Numbered from the stretch's first letter, positions 1 to 10,116 are shown. The stretch: DNA of 64,000 nucleotides from Shewanella phaeophyticola (GCF_025398315.1 NZ_JAODOQ010000001.1:3782001-3846000), one strand, 5' to 3'. Made by a program: numbers and translations. Notes: generated by a model from the sequence alone, not told the origin.

Positions 1-1186
1 TTTAATCAGCCTTGTCGTGAGCTCTAGCCCTAAGCCAAAACCCAAATCTTCGCTGCTGTTCGCATAAGATTCGCACTGATTAACAATACTGACAGTGTAG
101 CCCTGCTGCACAATGCTCACACTGCCCTTCATGGTATGTTGCAGCGCATTGCGGATAAGGTTGGTCATAATTATCCGACATAATGTACCCGGTAGCTGTT
201 GAACAGACTCATCGGTTTCAATACTAATATCGATATCTTTACCTTTAGCTAAATAGGCCAACTCACTTACTAACTGGCGGATAAGCTGGTCTAAACTCAC
301 CTCAATGATGGGTAAACTTTTACCTTCACGCCGATTCAACCACAATAACGTTTCGGTTAAATCAGTCATGGTCAGCCCTGCACGCTCAATCCGTTCGACA
401 ACTTGTGCTTGTTTTTCAGTGTTCGCCCCTTTGGCGATTAGCTTTTGCAGTAGCTCTGTATTGGTGCGGATCACTGCAATAGGGGTGCGCAGTTCGTGAC
501 TGGCATAACTCAAAAACTGTTGCTCGCGCGATAAACTGTCTTGCACCTTGCTTAAACTGGTTTTGATGATGCTGGCGAGAGTATTGAGTTCACTGTAGTG
601 AAAATCAGGTGTTGCTTGTTCTAGTTGCTGAGTATTGAGCCCTTTTGCCCAGTTTTTTAACCGATCGACTGGCAACGTAACACGGCGCATCACCCAAATG
701 ATCACTACAGAAAAAGCAACAATTCCCAGCACCGCGGTAACAAATATCATTAAAAAATACGGTGGATCACTGCGTTTAAATGCGCCTACTTTATTACGCT
801 CAAATACCATTGATACAAAACGTGTTTCGGTACCATATGCCACTTTCATGGTAAAATAACCCGCATCGGGCGGGGTGATGAGATTACCGCCAATAATGGT
901 TTTATTCAGCACATTGAATTCTGTTGGTGGTTCAAGCATAACTTGACGTACGTTTTCAGGCAGATCTTGCCAGCGACTTGCCACCGTAAACGACTCAAAC
1001 CGATATGGCTTTCCGTCTGACACATTTTGCTGTTGGCTACTGTGCATACATAGAAACACGCAAAGAGGAGTCCATACCGGCAATAAAGTAATGCAGGCTT
1101 AATGCTGACAAAATCAATATTGTGCCAATGCCAGTGACCAACATCGCAAGCAACACATACAGCCGAATACTGGGGATAATCTTCAT
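1..1186 (-). CDS. Sensor histidine kinase, frameshifted and cut by window edge
   Basis: This is the inner-membrane sensor kinase partner of the regulator next to it. Its ATG overlaps the regulator stop as ATGA (1183-1186), so the two are translationally coupled. The N-terminus (from MKIIPSIRLYVLL) has one membrane segment, then runs into a stop near 1045. A shifted frame continues from MHSSQQQN with a periplasmic stretch, a second membrane segment, an H-box (SHELRTPIAVI, around 500-530), an N-box (NLIRNALQHT) and a G-box (GFGLGLEL) reaching the window start. One extra base near 1045-1060 restores a single frame, so I treat it as one kinase with an indel, probably a sequencing error. The last few residues lie outside the window. 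It likely phosphorylates the adjacent OmpR-type regulator to control the RND pump operon. Confidence 0.85.
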
Positions 1187-1872
1187 GATGACTGGCTTTC
1201 CTTTATTGCAAAACCGTAACCGCTAATCGTGTGCAATAATTTATGCTCATGCTCAGCATCGATGTGTTTACGCAAATTAAAAATGTGTACTTTTAAGCTA
1301 TTACTATCGGGTTGATCGTCTCCCCATACCGTTTGCATTAATTTTTCACGCGACACCGGGTTTGGGCTAGCCCGCATCAGTACGGTTAAAATCTTTAATG
1401 CGGTCGGCGACAGTTTTAATTCGCTTTGTGCTCGAAATGCCTGCTTTTTTTGCACATCGACAATCAAATTAGCGACCGCTAAACGCTGCACCTGACCACT
1501 GCGACGACGAGCCAACACTTTAATCCTGACAATGAGTTCTTCCATAGCAAATGGCTTAACCAAATAGTCATCTGTGCCATTAGCAAAACCGGTGAGCTTG
1601 TCGTCTAGGGTGTCACGCGCCGTGAGCATTAACACTGGTACATCAATGCCTTCTGCACGAATAGATTCACACACTTGCAGCCCATTCATTTTGGGTAAAT
1701 TTAAATCCAAAATAATTGCGTCATAGTGGTTTTGCTGGATTAAATGAAGCCCAGACAAACCATTAGCGCTGTGATCACACAAGATGTCTTCGAGTTCTAA
1801 ATACTCGATTACCGCAGTGGCAAGATCGAGATCATCTTCAACCAGTAATAACTGTAACTTATCGGTTGTCAT
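1183..1872 (-). CDS. OmpR/PhoB-family response regulator
   Basis: This 229-residue DNA-binding response regulator has a receiver domain at about residues 8-120, with the acidic pair in LLVEDDLD, the phosphoacceptor in IILDLNLP and the conserved lysine in DDYLVKPF. A winged-helix Trans_reg_C domain follows at about 130-225 (KVHIFNLRKHID, ISGYGF). It lies 18 bases below the RND pump gene and overlaps the kinase start, so pump, regulator and kinase form one transcript. A GGAG ribosome site precedes the ATG. It probably autoregulates the operon: a direct repeat of GTTAAGG with 11-bp period sits upstream of the first gene at 7721-7738. The signal sensed is unknown. Confidence 0.93.
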   Translation of the reverse strand: MTTDKLQLLLVEDDLDLATAVIEYLELEDILCDHSANGLSGLHLIQQNHYDAIILDLNLPKMNGLQVCESIRAEGIDVPVLMLTARDTLDDKLTGFANGTDDYLVKPFAMEELIVRIKVLARRRSGQVQRLAVANLIVDVQKKQAFRAQSELKLSPTALKILTVLMRASPNPVSREKLMQTVWGDDQPDSNSLKVHIFNLRKHIDAEHEHKLLHTISGYGFAIKESQSS

Positions 1873-1890
1873 CGAACTGGCTCCTTGGTT

Positions 1891-4800
1891 TTATACTGGC
1901 GCTGTTGCGTCATGATTAGGGCGTAACTTATTCATGATATTGGCGATAAACTCTTTTGCTTCACATTGAATCAACAACAATGACGGTGTCAAAATCAAGG
2001 TGATCACTGTGGCAAACAAAATACCATACCCCAGTGCTGCCGCTGCAGGAATTAAAAACTGCGCTTGTAATGAAGTTTCACCTAATAACGGTGCTAAGCC
2101 TGCAAACGTGGTTACCGATGTGAGCAGTACCGCCCGTAAGCGTCCGGTGCATGACTCAACAATGGCGTCGTGTACCGACAAGCCTTCTTCTTTAAGCAAT
2201 TCATTAAATCGTGACACCAGTAATAGGCTGTCGTTTACCACCACACCACTGAGCGCCAAAATACCATTTAACGATAAAATACTGATGGTTAAGTCGTTCC
2301 ACCAATGACCTAAAATCGCCCCAACCACACCAAACGGAATCGCGGTCATGATGATCACTGGCTGCACATATGACTTAAGCGGAATGGCTAATAAGGCATA
2401 AATGGCAATCAACGCCAACACAAACATCGACTCAATTGAGCTTGTGGTTTCAGCCTGTTGTTCAGCTTCGCCGGCGAAATTAAAGCTGACACCTGGGTAT
2501 TGCACTTCAAGTTGCGGTACTAACGACTGTTGTAATTGGCTCACTAACTCATTAGAGGCAATCTTGTCTTTATCTAACACCGCACTAATATACACCGCGC
2601 GTTGGCTGTCGATACGGGTGATACTTGATGGCTGATAGTCATTAAAAATATCAGCCACATGGCTTAATGGCACTATGGTTCCGTCGCTAGTGCGCACGTT
2701 AGCAAGTTTGACATCACCAATGGTTTGGCGGTCTTCATCAGGGTAACGCACACGCACTTTTACTTCGTCTTTACCCCGTTGAAAACGCTGTACCACGCCA
2801 CCGCCAAATGACTGCAACACTTGCCCAGATAAGGTTTCAGTATCAAACCCGAGTGCGCGGCCTTGAGCAGTTAACTCAAAGCGGTATTGTGGCTCACCTA
2901 AGTCTAGGTTGTTATCGATACCACTGACGCCGTCCATGGTTTCGATAGCCGCTTTTAACGCCTTGCCTGCAGCAAACACAGACTCGGTATCGCTGGCTTT
3001 AATCTCTACCTTAAAGTTATCAAGCATCTCTTTTTTAGCTAACACTTTTAGCTTTTTAACCCCTTCCATTTGGCCAACCGCTTCGGTCCATTTTACGGTA
3101 AACTCTTTTAGACCATAAGGCGCATCTGACGCTAATTCGACGATGACTTGGCCTGAGTCACTGCTGCTGGCAAGTACATGCAAACTCTCAAGGTTAGTGG
3201 CAGAGTCCTCATCGCTATATTGGGCAGAAAGCTGAGCATCTACGCGTTTAGCTGCCGCCTCTAAGGTCGTTAAGTTTTTATAGGTTTGACCAAAGCTAGC
3301 ATCATTTTGCATCGAAAAATCAGCCACGGCGGTGTCGCCAGTAATATCAGGGAAAAATGCCACCCTGACACTGCCTGTGATTGGCATGCCGGCCACCAAA
3401 ATAAACACCGCAATAAACACCATCACCACGGCGTAACGAAAACGCAAAGCAAACTCAATTAATGGCTGGTAAATCACTCGGCTAGACCATTTTAAACCGC
3501 TGTCGGCAGCATGTTGAATATGGTTAAACCATGATTTTTTAGCAGGCTTTTTAGTATCAATATGGGCAAGATGCGACGGTAAAATAAACTTAGATTCTAC
3601 CAGCGACAACATTAAACAAATTGCCACAACCGTTCCAAACTGGGCATAGATTTGCCCTAAACGCCCTTCTACATTGGCTAACGCGACAAACGCGACCACT
3701 GTGGTTAACACACCAAAAATAGTTGGCGTGGCCACTTTTAAGGTGCCTTTAATGGTGTTGTCGATATTGTCACCATATTTTTGTCTGGTGCTGTACACGC
3801 TCTCACCGACCACAACTGCGTCATCAACCACAATACCCAGTGCCATAATAAAGCCAAAAGTGGTCATCTCATTGAGGGTTAAGCCGGCAAAATTGTTGGT
3901 CATGAAAAACAAGGTGCCAAAGAACACAAACGGCAAACCTGCTGCCACCCAAAACGCCACTCGAAGGTTTAAAAATAACGCCAAAATGATAAACACTAAC
4001 GCAATACCGCTTAAGGCGTTCTTAACTAATAGGCTTAAACGTTCGGTAATAAGGGTACTTTTGTCATACCAAGAGGCAATACTGACATTTTCAGGTAATG
4101 CACTCGAGTTACGCCATTTTTCAACCACTTGCTTGGCTTGCTCGACAATATCAACGATGTCGCCGTTTTCATCCATCACAATTTCAATCGCGCTCGAGCT
4201 GACATTGTTATAGCGCGACAATACAAAGGTGTCGTCGGCAAATTCATCTTTTACGGTGGCGATATCGCCTAAGGTAATTAGCGACCCTTGGCTGTTAGTA
4301 ATGATGGGCAGTGCCATAAAGTCTTGCTGTTGATATGCCTGATCTGACACTTTTAAGCGCACGGTCTTATCGTCGTTGTACAAGCTGGTCGAAATTGACG
4401 TCGCAGATTCAGCGTTTACCGCATTTGAAACAGACTCTAACGTTAACCCATAGGCTTGCAGCTTAGCTTCATCGACTTCAATCGAAATCATTGGTTCGGC
4501 TTTGGCTTTAATCTCGAGGTCGTGAATGGCACTCTGGCTTAATAGATCTGACTTTAATTGCTCGGCTAATGCCTGCAATGTGGTGCGGTCTGTATCACCA
4601 TAAATCTCAATCCATAGCGCATGATCTTGCATGCGCATTTTATCGATGACCGGATTTTCTGCTTCGCTAGGAAAGTTATAAATGGCGTCGACATTGGTTT
4701 TAATGTCGGTTAGCAAAGTATCTAAATCATACGAGCTGGTTTTCTCAATAATCACACTACTGCCATTGGCATTAGAGGTTGAGGTAATGCGTTTAATCCC

Positions 4801-5049
4801 TGGTACGGTTTCTAAGGCATCTTCAATTTTGATTGCAATGCCTTCTTCGGCAAGCACAGGGTCGCCACTGTCGTAAGTGACAGACACAGTAACGCGATCG
4901 GGCTCTAAGCTCGGAAAAGCCTCTTTGCGTAAGCTATTAAGCGAGAACAGACCTACAACAATAATACCAATTAACAGTAAGTTAGATGCTACTGAGTTTC
5001 TGGCAAACCAGGCTATTGCCCCTGTGTGAGTCGATTGAGGATTAGACAT
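1891..5049 (-). CDS. RND efflux pump inner-membrane permease (AcrB/HAE1 type)
   Basis: This proton-driven tripartite efflux permease of about 1052 residues has the normal RND length. It has an N-terminal membrane helix (SVASNLLLIGIIVVGLFSL), a first porter domain, a six-helix bundle carrying the proton-relay acidic pair (FGFIMALGIVVDDAVVVGE), a second periplasmic domain and a second helix bundle (LNGILALSGVVVNDSLLLV). A GTG lies one codon upstream at 5050-5052, but the ATG at 5049 has better GAGG spacing. It starts at the stop codon of the adaptor gene, so the two are coupled. With the adaptor and outer-membrane factor it forms a complete export complex. Substrates cannot be told from sequence. 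Confidence 0.95.
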   Translation of the reverse strand: MSNPQSTHTGAIAWFARNSVASNLLLIGIIVVGLFSLNSLRKEAFPSLEPDRVTVSVTYDSGDPVLAEEGIAIKIEDALETVPGIKRITSTSNANGSSVIIEKTSSYDLDTLLTDIKTNVDAIYNFPSEAENPVIDKMRMQDHALWIEIYGDTDRTTLQALAEQLKSDLLSQSAIHDLEIKAKAEPMISIEVDEAKLQAYGLTLESVSNAVNAESATSISTSLYNDDKTVRLKVSDQAYQQQDFMALPIITNSQGSLITLGDIATVKDEFADDTFVLSRYNNVSSSAIEIVMDENGDIVDIVEQAKQVVEKWRNSSALPENVSIASWYDKSTLITERLSLLVKNALSGIALVFIILALFLNLRVAFWVAAGLPFVFFGTLFFMTNNFAGLTLNEMTTFGFIMALGIVVDDAVVVGESVYSTRQKYGDNIDNTIKGTLKVATPTIFGVLTTVVAFVALANVEGRLGQIYAQFGTVVAICLMLSLVESKFILPSHLAHIDTKKPAKKSWFNHIQHAADSGLKWSSRVIYQPLIEFALRFRYAVVMVFIAVFILVAGMPITGSVRVAFFPDITGDTAVADFSMQNDASFGQTYKNLTTLEAAAKRVDAQLSAQYSDEDSATNLESLHVLASSSDSGQVIVELASDAPYGLKEFTVKWTEAVGQMEGVKKLKVLAKKEMLDNFKVEIKASDTESVFAAGKALKAAIETMDGVSGIDNNLDLGEPQYRFELTAQGRALGFDTETLSGQVLQSFGGGVVQRFQRGKDEVKVRVRYPDEDRQTIGDVKLANVRTSDGTIVPLSHVADIFNDYQPSSITRIDSQRAVYISAVLDKDKIASNELVSQLQQSLVPQLEVQYPGVSFNFAGEAEQQAETTSSIESMFVLALIAIYALLAIPLKSYVQPVIIMTAIPFGVVGAILGHWWNDLTISILSLNGILALSGVVVNDSLLLVSRFNELLKEEGLSVHDAIVESCTGRLRAVLLTSVTTFAGLAPLLGETSLQAQFLIPAAAALGYGILFATVITLILTPSLLLIQCEAKEFIANIMNKLRPNHDATAPV

Positions 5050-5051
5050 CA

Positions 5052-6257
5052 CTATACCTCTTCCTTAGCAAGCACTTTGGTGCCGACTTTAAAGTTACTC
5101 AATGGGCGTTTTACTATTTGCATTTTGGCAGGCATGTCTTGCTTATTCGTCATCGGCGTCACATAAACAAAGCCGCCTTTTTCGAATGCAATATTGGCTG
5201 CTGACTTAGCTAATAGGCCATTATCGTCCACAAACCAAATGTCACCTTGTTGCGATATAGCCGACGAAGGTAATTGCCATAAGTTTGTTAGCGATTTGCC
5301 TTGAATCTTGGTTTTAACAAAGGTTCCTGGATACAAATCGGTTTGCTGAGCAAGTGGGTCATCAACCACCACAACTAATGAACGTTGACGGCTGGTTTCG
5401 GTTAAATGTTGCTCTACGCGCTCAATGTAGCCTTGCCATTGATATTGGCCATCGGTGCTTTGTAACGTGACATTCCAAGGCGTTTTGGCTAATTCAGCGT
5501 TATCAAAGGCAGGTAAATTTTTCCATTGCATTTCAGACAAAGGTACATTGATTTCAACTTCGGCCACACTGTACAAGGTGCCAAGTTCAGTGCCGGTTTG
5601 CACGTAGCTTCCTGGTTGTACATCACGGCTAATAATTAGCGCATCAAATGGCGCAGTGATTTGGGTGTAGGCCAAATCTTGTTGGGCTTTTTTAAGCGCA
5701 AGCTTGGCGTTGTCTAATGCGGCTTTAGCTTGGGCTAATTGAGGCGTGCGCAATACTAGCGGAGATGCTGGCTCACCAGACAAACCTGAACGTAACCACT
5801 CCGCTTTTGCTTGTTCGCCTTCGCGTTGTTCTTCTAATAAATCAAGTTCAGCTTGGGCGACATCAGATTGTGCTTGAGTGACAGCTTGCTGGTAACTGGT
5901 GTCATTGATTTGACCTAATACCGTACCTTTTTTGATCACTTGGCCTGATTCAAATTGACGATTTAGTTCAATCACCTTTCCGCTGACTTCAGCACTTAAG
6001 GTGAGCTCAAAGCGCGGTTTTGCTTCACCAAAACCAATGACTTCAGCTTGGTATTCTTGACCATTAACGGCTACAACACCCACTTGAGGTAATAACGCTG
6101 CAGGCGCACTTTTTTCAAGTGGCTTGGCCGGAGCTTCAGCCGCGGCGGCGTTTTGATTAGGCGCAGGCGGCAACTTAGAGGCGGTATAACCTAATGCTGC
6201 AAATATGCTGCCCACAGACAATACAGTGACGATGACGTTCATACGGTTAAATTTCAT
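5052..6257 (-). CDS. RND periplasmic adaptor (membrane fusion protein)
   Basis: This 401-residue adaptor links the RND pump to its outer-membrane channel. It has an N-terminal anchor or signal (about residues 8-27), an Ala/Pro-rich linker, a biotinyl-lipoyl-like half (GKVIELNRQFESGQVIKKG), a coiled-coil hairpin rich in Gln and Ala (about 110-190), the second lipoyl half (TQITAPFDALIISRDVQPG) and C-terminal beta-barrel and membrane-proximal domains. Its ATG overlaps the stop of the upstream outer-membrane gene (ATGA at 6254-6257), and its own stop abuts the pump start, so the three are translationally coupled. Confidence 0.94.
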   Translation of the reverse strand: MKFNRMNVIVTVLSVGSIFAALGYTASKLPPAPNQNAAAAEAPAKPLEKSAPAALLPQVGVVAVNGQEYQAEVIGFGEAKPRFELTLSAEVSGKVIELNRQFESGQVIKKGTVLGQINDTSYQQAVTQAQSDVAQAELDLLEEQREGEQAKAEWLRSGLSGEPASPLVLRTPQLAQAKAALDNAKLALKKAQQDLAYTQITAPFDALIISRDVQPGSYVQTGTELGTLYSVAEVEINVPLSEMQWKNLPAFDNAELAKTPWNVTLQSTDGQYQWQGYIERVEQHLTETSRQRSLVVVVDDPLAQQTDLYPGTFVKTKIQGKSLTNLWQLPSSAISQQGDIWFVDDNGLLAKSAANIAFEKGGFVYVTPMTNKQDMPAKMQIVKRPLSNFKVGTKVLAKEEV

Positions 6258-7661
6258 GCGGATACCCCTAGACCTAATGCCAGGCCTAAATCAATACGGT
6301 TAACAAGACGGTTGTAAATGGTGGTGGCAAGCTGCGCTTCAATATCATAGGTTTGCTGCTGCACTGTGAGTAGGTCAAAAATATCAACCAACCCTTGGCG
6401 ATACTTTTCTTCATAACTCACAAAACTACGCTCAGCACTCATTTGTGCCTCGGTTAAATATTGTTGTTGTTTAGCCAGTGAATACTCTTGGCCAACGCTG
6501 TTTTCAACTTCGTTGACTGCGGTTAATAGGGTGTCCTGATAAATCCAGTAACTTTGCTCAGTAGTTAAGCGTGCCAATTCGGCTTGCGACTTTAACAAAC
6601 CACCTTGAAATAATGGTGCTGATAACTGCCCAAGCACACTCCAGAGTGACTCAGTAAGCAGCACGTCACTTGGCGACTCAGCCATGTCGGTCAAGCTGGC
6701 CGATAAACTGATAGACGGTAACATCGCTTTATAAGCGGCATCGGTACGTAATGATTCTGCTTCGATATTATAAAATGCTGTTTTAATGTCTGGACGGCGG
6801 CCAAGGTTTTGCTCACCAAGTACACTAATTGGGTTTATCACTGCAGGAAATTTCTGCGGCGATATCGGCGGCTAACTCTTCACCGATCCATTGCCCGGTT
6901 AATAAGGTTAAGTCACGTTTACTTTGGGCAAGCTGCTCTTGGTAACTCGCTAATGTTGCGCGAGTGCTTGCCGCGCTGGTGTTGGCGTTATCAAGGTCTT
7001 CTAAACTGCCTAAACCTACACGATAACGCGCCATAATCAGTGCCCGGTTGTTTTCAAGTACCGCTAAGCGCTGGGTTTCAATCGCCACTAGTTGCTGCTG
7101 CAAGCTAATGTCTAACCAACTGCGCATCACATTAGCAGCCACTAAATCTTTGGCACTTTGTAAACTGGCTTGTGAGCTTGCAATGTCTTTTAGGGCAGCA
7201 TGACTGCTGTCGGCAATTTTTTGCCATAAATCTAATTCCCAGCTTACGGTAATGTCGGTGGTGTAGCTGTCGTCACTGTCTTCTGTTGCTGAACCACTAA
7301 AGCCCGCATCAACCGAGGGTAAGCGACTTGCGGAGGTGATCCCGTGCTGAGCGTAGGCCATATTTAACGCCACAACGCTTTGCTGCAAACTTGGATTGTT
7401 TGCTAGTGCGGTAGTTATAAATTGTTGTAATTCTGGCACGTTAACGAGGTCGGTCAATGTCGCAACTGCAGCGTGTGAAGATGTAGCGGCATCACTTTTT
7501 TGTGATTCTGCCAATAGCTGCGCCAATAAACGCTGGCTAAGCTCGGCCTCAGTTTGACTCGCTTGGTCACTATAATTGGCATAATCGACGCTGCTGCAGC
7601 CCAAAAGGGTCGACACCATCAGTGCGAGCATTGTGTTACGTAAAGCCGGTTTTACCATCAT
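6254..7661 (-). CDS. RND outer-membrane factor lipoprotein (NodT/TolC family), frameshifted
   Basis: This is the outer-membrane channel of the tripartite pump and first gene of the operon. A lipoprotein signal ends in LLGCSS (Cys at about residue 22). The first reading frame covers one TolC repeat and stops at 6825; a second frame carries the rest, including the family hallmark GRRPDI. Deleting one T from a TTT run near 6848-6852 joins them as AEIPAVINPISVLGEQ, giving about 468 residues, the usual size. I therefore read it as one intact gene with a homopolymer error. If the indel were real, the pump would lack its channel unless another TolC substituted. Confidence 0.9.
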
Positions 7662-7720
7662 GATTTGCGCCTCAAAACCTGTGTATTACACCATAATGGC
7701 ACTAGCATAACGAAAGGCAG

Positions 7721-7738
7721 GTTAAGGAGGGGTTAAGG
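7721..7738 (-). promoter_or_regulatory. Direct repeat GTTAAGG-N4-GTTAAGG, candidate response-regulator site
   Basis: Two GTTAAGG heptamers begin 11 bp apart (7721 and 7732), about 60 bp upstream of the first gene of the RND operon. Direct repeats one helical turn apart are the usual target of OmpR/PhoB-family regulators, and such a regulator is encoded in this operon. The link to that regulator is inferred. Confidence 0.5.
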
Positions 7739-7798
7739 TGGGAGTTGGTAAATGAAATAGTATGATGTATAGATCGTTAATATACGTTGATTGCCGTA

Positions 7799-7840
7799 AA
7801 TGACGGCTATATGGCGCTATTGAACATATAGCCGTCATTT
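7799..7840. terminator. Long stem-loop between haloalkane dehalogenase and RND operon
   Basis: The arms AAATGACGGCTATATG and CATATAGCCGTCATTT form a perfect 16-bp stem around an ~11-base loop. It lies just past the dehalogenase stop. A clear U-run is lacking on either strand, so termination is likely but not certain. Confidence 0.5.
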
Positions 7841-7869
7841 GTATTAAGTTGAGTGCAACTGCTTATCGA

Positions 7870-8778
7870 TTATCGATTATCGGCAATAAAGTTAACGATA
7901 ACCTCGGCTAGTACCTCACCTTGATCTTCTTGTAAGTAATGACCAGCTCTAGCGATAGTGGTGTGTTTTTGCCCTTTAGCACCAGGAATTATTTTTTGCA
8001 TCATTTTATCCCCACCTGCTGTGATCGGGTCTGAGTCACTAAAGGCAGTTAAAAATGGCTTATGCCATTGAGACAACATTTTCCAAGCTTCTCGGTTTTT
8101 ATGAGTAGCTGGATCATTAGGCGTAATAGGGACTAGTAAGGGAAATTCACGTGCGCCGGCTTTATATGTTTCATCAGGAAATGGAGCATCATAAGCAGCA
8201 ATAATGTCTTCTGATAAATCAGACACTGTTGCACCATTAATCATGTGTCCAGTAGGGAAGTCTTCAACTTCTTGCGAGTAATTAAACCATTGCATAAATG
8301 CGGGATTGGTTTCTTCATCACCTGTCGGTAACATGGTATTTGCCGCAACAATACGACTATAACGTGAAGCATCTTCAGCAGCCAAACGCAGCCCGATTAA
8401 TCCTCCCCAATCTTGACAAACAAGAGTCACGTTATTTAATTCGAGCTGTGAAACAAATGATTTCATCCAATCAACATGACGTTGATAAGTATAATCAGAA
8501 CGTTTACTGGGTTTATCTGAACGTCCAAATCCAACGAGATCAGGCACGATAACTCGATGGCCAGCAGCCACAAGGATCGGGAGCATTTTACGATATAAGA
8601 AACTCCATGAAGGTTCTCCATGAAGTAACAATAGCGGCTGAGCATCTTTGTTCCCTTCATCAAGGTAGTGCACACGTAACTGACTACCTTCACAGTCGTC
8701 AACGAAGAGATAATTAGGTGTAAATTGATAATCGGGTAAATTAATAAAGTATCTATCGTCCGTTCGTAAAAATTCCAT
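7870..8778 (-). CDS. Haloalkane dehalogenase (alpha/beta hydrolase, HLD-I like)
   Basis: This 302-residue cytoplasmic hydrolase would cleave carbon-halogen bonds to give an alcohol and halide. The oxyanion-hole motif HGEPSW is at residues 53-58, the nucleophile Asp123 lies in VCQDWGG with a neighbouring Trp that is typical of halide binding, the acid is probably Asp250 in SDSDP, and the base is His280 in ARAGHYLQ. Length and motif order fit haloalkane dehalogenases of subfamily I. The real substrate is unknown, and related members include poorly active enzymes. It is a single gene on the minus strand, with no halide-specific regulator beside it. Confidence 0.85.
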   Translation of the reverse strand: MEFLRTDDRYFINLPDYQFTPNYLFVDDCEGSQLRVHYLDEGNKDAQPLLLLHGEPSWSFLYRKMLPILVAAGHRVIVPDLVGFGRSDKPSKRSDYTYQRHVDWMKSFVSQLELNNVTLVCQDWGGLIGLRLAAEDASRYSRIVAANTMLPTGDEETNPAFMQWFNYSQEVEDFPTGHMINGATVSDLSEDIIAAYDAPFPDETYKAGAREFPLLVPITPNDPATHKNREAWKMLSQWHKPFLTAFSDSDPITAGGDKMMQKIIPGAKGQKHTTIARAGHYLQEDQGEVLAEVIVNFIADNR

Positions 8779-8929
8779 CGTTCTCTACCTTTCTGTTATT
8801 AAAAAAAACATCGACTTTATGAGTAGAACAACTCTACTACTATTACAACATCAAAACTTTTACGATTAGGGTTGTAAAAAATTAAAACACAGTTAATTCA
8901 TTAGAATTTATTAATTTAATATAATTAAG

Positions 8930-9382
8930 TTACCTCATGCTTTTAAGCATATTTTTACTTTCTATATCTATAGTGCAAACTTGGTTATATATCTTTTGAA
9001 TAAGACTTTTTAACTCATGATGATGTTGGCCATCATATTTTTTATTAGCCCAAACGTTTGATAAAGTTAGGATTAACCTTTCTGGTTGATTTAAACTAAC
9101 TCTCTGTGATGCTTTAACAAACAACAATTGACAACTGATGACTAAACACTTAAATACCAATTCATTCTTTAATGGTTTTTCAAAATTTCGTTCTTCATTT
9201 TTTAACCATGCAGGTACACCATCACTGTAAACTAGCGCAGCAATTAAATTAGTTACGGTGTTAATATCTGTGGCACCATTAAAGTGTTGCATAATGTCTT
9301 CTGAGCAACGTAAACTTAATAATAAACTGTAACCTAAATCAGCTTTGTGCCATTGTTGGACTAACGATTGTAAAAATGCCAT
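8930..9382 (-). CDS. dmsH: DmsH-like protein of the DMSO reductase operon
   Basis: This 150-residue soluble protein has no signal peptide or recognisable motif and is mostly helical by composition. It lies 10 bases after the TorD-family chaperone gene and is the last gene of the dms cluster, which is the position of dmsH (function unknown) in Shewanella. The name therefore rests on synteny. An accessory role in maturation of the DMSO reductase is an inference. Confidence 0.6.
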   Translation of the reverse strand: MAFLQSLVQQWHKADLGYSLLLSLRCSEDIMQHFNGATDINTVTNLIAALVYSDGVPAWLKNEERNFEKPLKNELVFKCLVISCQLLFVKASQRVSLNQPERLILTLSNVWANKKYDGQHHHELKSLIQKIYNQVCTIDIESKNMLKSMR

Positions 9383-9392
9383 AAATATTTAC

Positions 9393-10056
9393 CTATCGAT
9401 AAATTGCCATTTGTTTTGTTTTCAGTTCAAACACTTCTTCGAGATGGAAGAAATATTCACGAGTTAGAATCGCAAATCCTTTAAAATAATCCGTTTCGGC
9501 ATGAGCATACGCTAACGCTAAGCAACGATACGCCCAAGGCAGTAAATGTTGTTCCAGCAGCTGGTTAATAGTGGATTGATAGTATGAACTTTGTGGTTTT
9601 TCAATTAATTTGTTCAATAGATAAGCTAACACCGCCAATATTAACCCGATATGATCGACAGGCTCATTCGATTTCATGTCAATATTGATATTGTGTGAAA
9701 CGTAAAACTGCTTTAGCTCCATAGTGCTTGCGTCATTGAGTAACTGAGACGAGCTTGTGTAAGCCGATCCCCAAGGTGCTGCTCTAGGCGTACCGGCCGT
9801 AAAACAACATACCATAATCGAGTTTTAAATTGATTAAAGCTTCATCATCATCGCTCCATTGATCTAAAAATCGCTGTAAAAGCTCCAAAGCATGAGGGTC
9901 TGTGTCGCTGACCATCGAGACTGGCCAATTTTCAGCGATGCCCTGGTTTTTAAAGGTATTAATTAAATCTGGTTCTGGATACACACTAAGCACTGCATGC
10001 AATACATTGGCAATGGCTTGTAAATCTTGAAGCTTTTCAATGTTCATATCGTTCAC
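9393..10056 (-). CDS. dmsG: TorD/DmsD-family chaperone for DMSO reductase, frameshifted
   Basis: This cytoplasmic chaperone would bind the Tat leader of DmsA and assist molybdopterin insertion before export. The first frame ends LDYGMLFYG and the second resumes at GTPRAAPWGSAY. Together they make the family signature (YGxLFxGPGxxxAPPWGSxY-like) and about 220 residues, the usual TorD length. A small indel in the C/G run near 9795-9799 splits them. The gene follows dmsB but is separated from it by a strong stem-loop at 10075-10110. I read the split as a probable sequence error. Confidence 0.82.
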
Positions 10057-10074
10057 ATTTGCTTGTTAAATATC

Positions 10075-10110
10075 AAAAAAGATAGGGTGTAATAACCTTT
10101 ATTACACCCT
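10075..10110 (-). terminator. Rho-independent terminator/attenuator between dmsB and dmsG
   Basis: A perfect 12-bp stem (AGGGTGTAATAA / TTATTACACCCT, 10084-10110) with a 3-base loop is followed on the minus strand by a run of six U. It lies inside the dms gene cluster, so it may lower expression of the chaperone genes relative to the reductase subunits. Confidence 0.75.
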
Positions 10111-10116
10111 CCACTT

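Noticed and set aside
3674-4213. Plus-strand reading frame of 179 codons inside the RND pump gene
   Set aside because: Antisense shadow of a conserved, full-length pump gene; Thr/Ala/Asn-rich translation typical of shadows.
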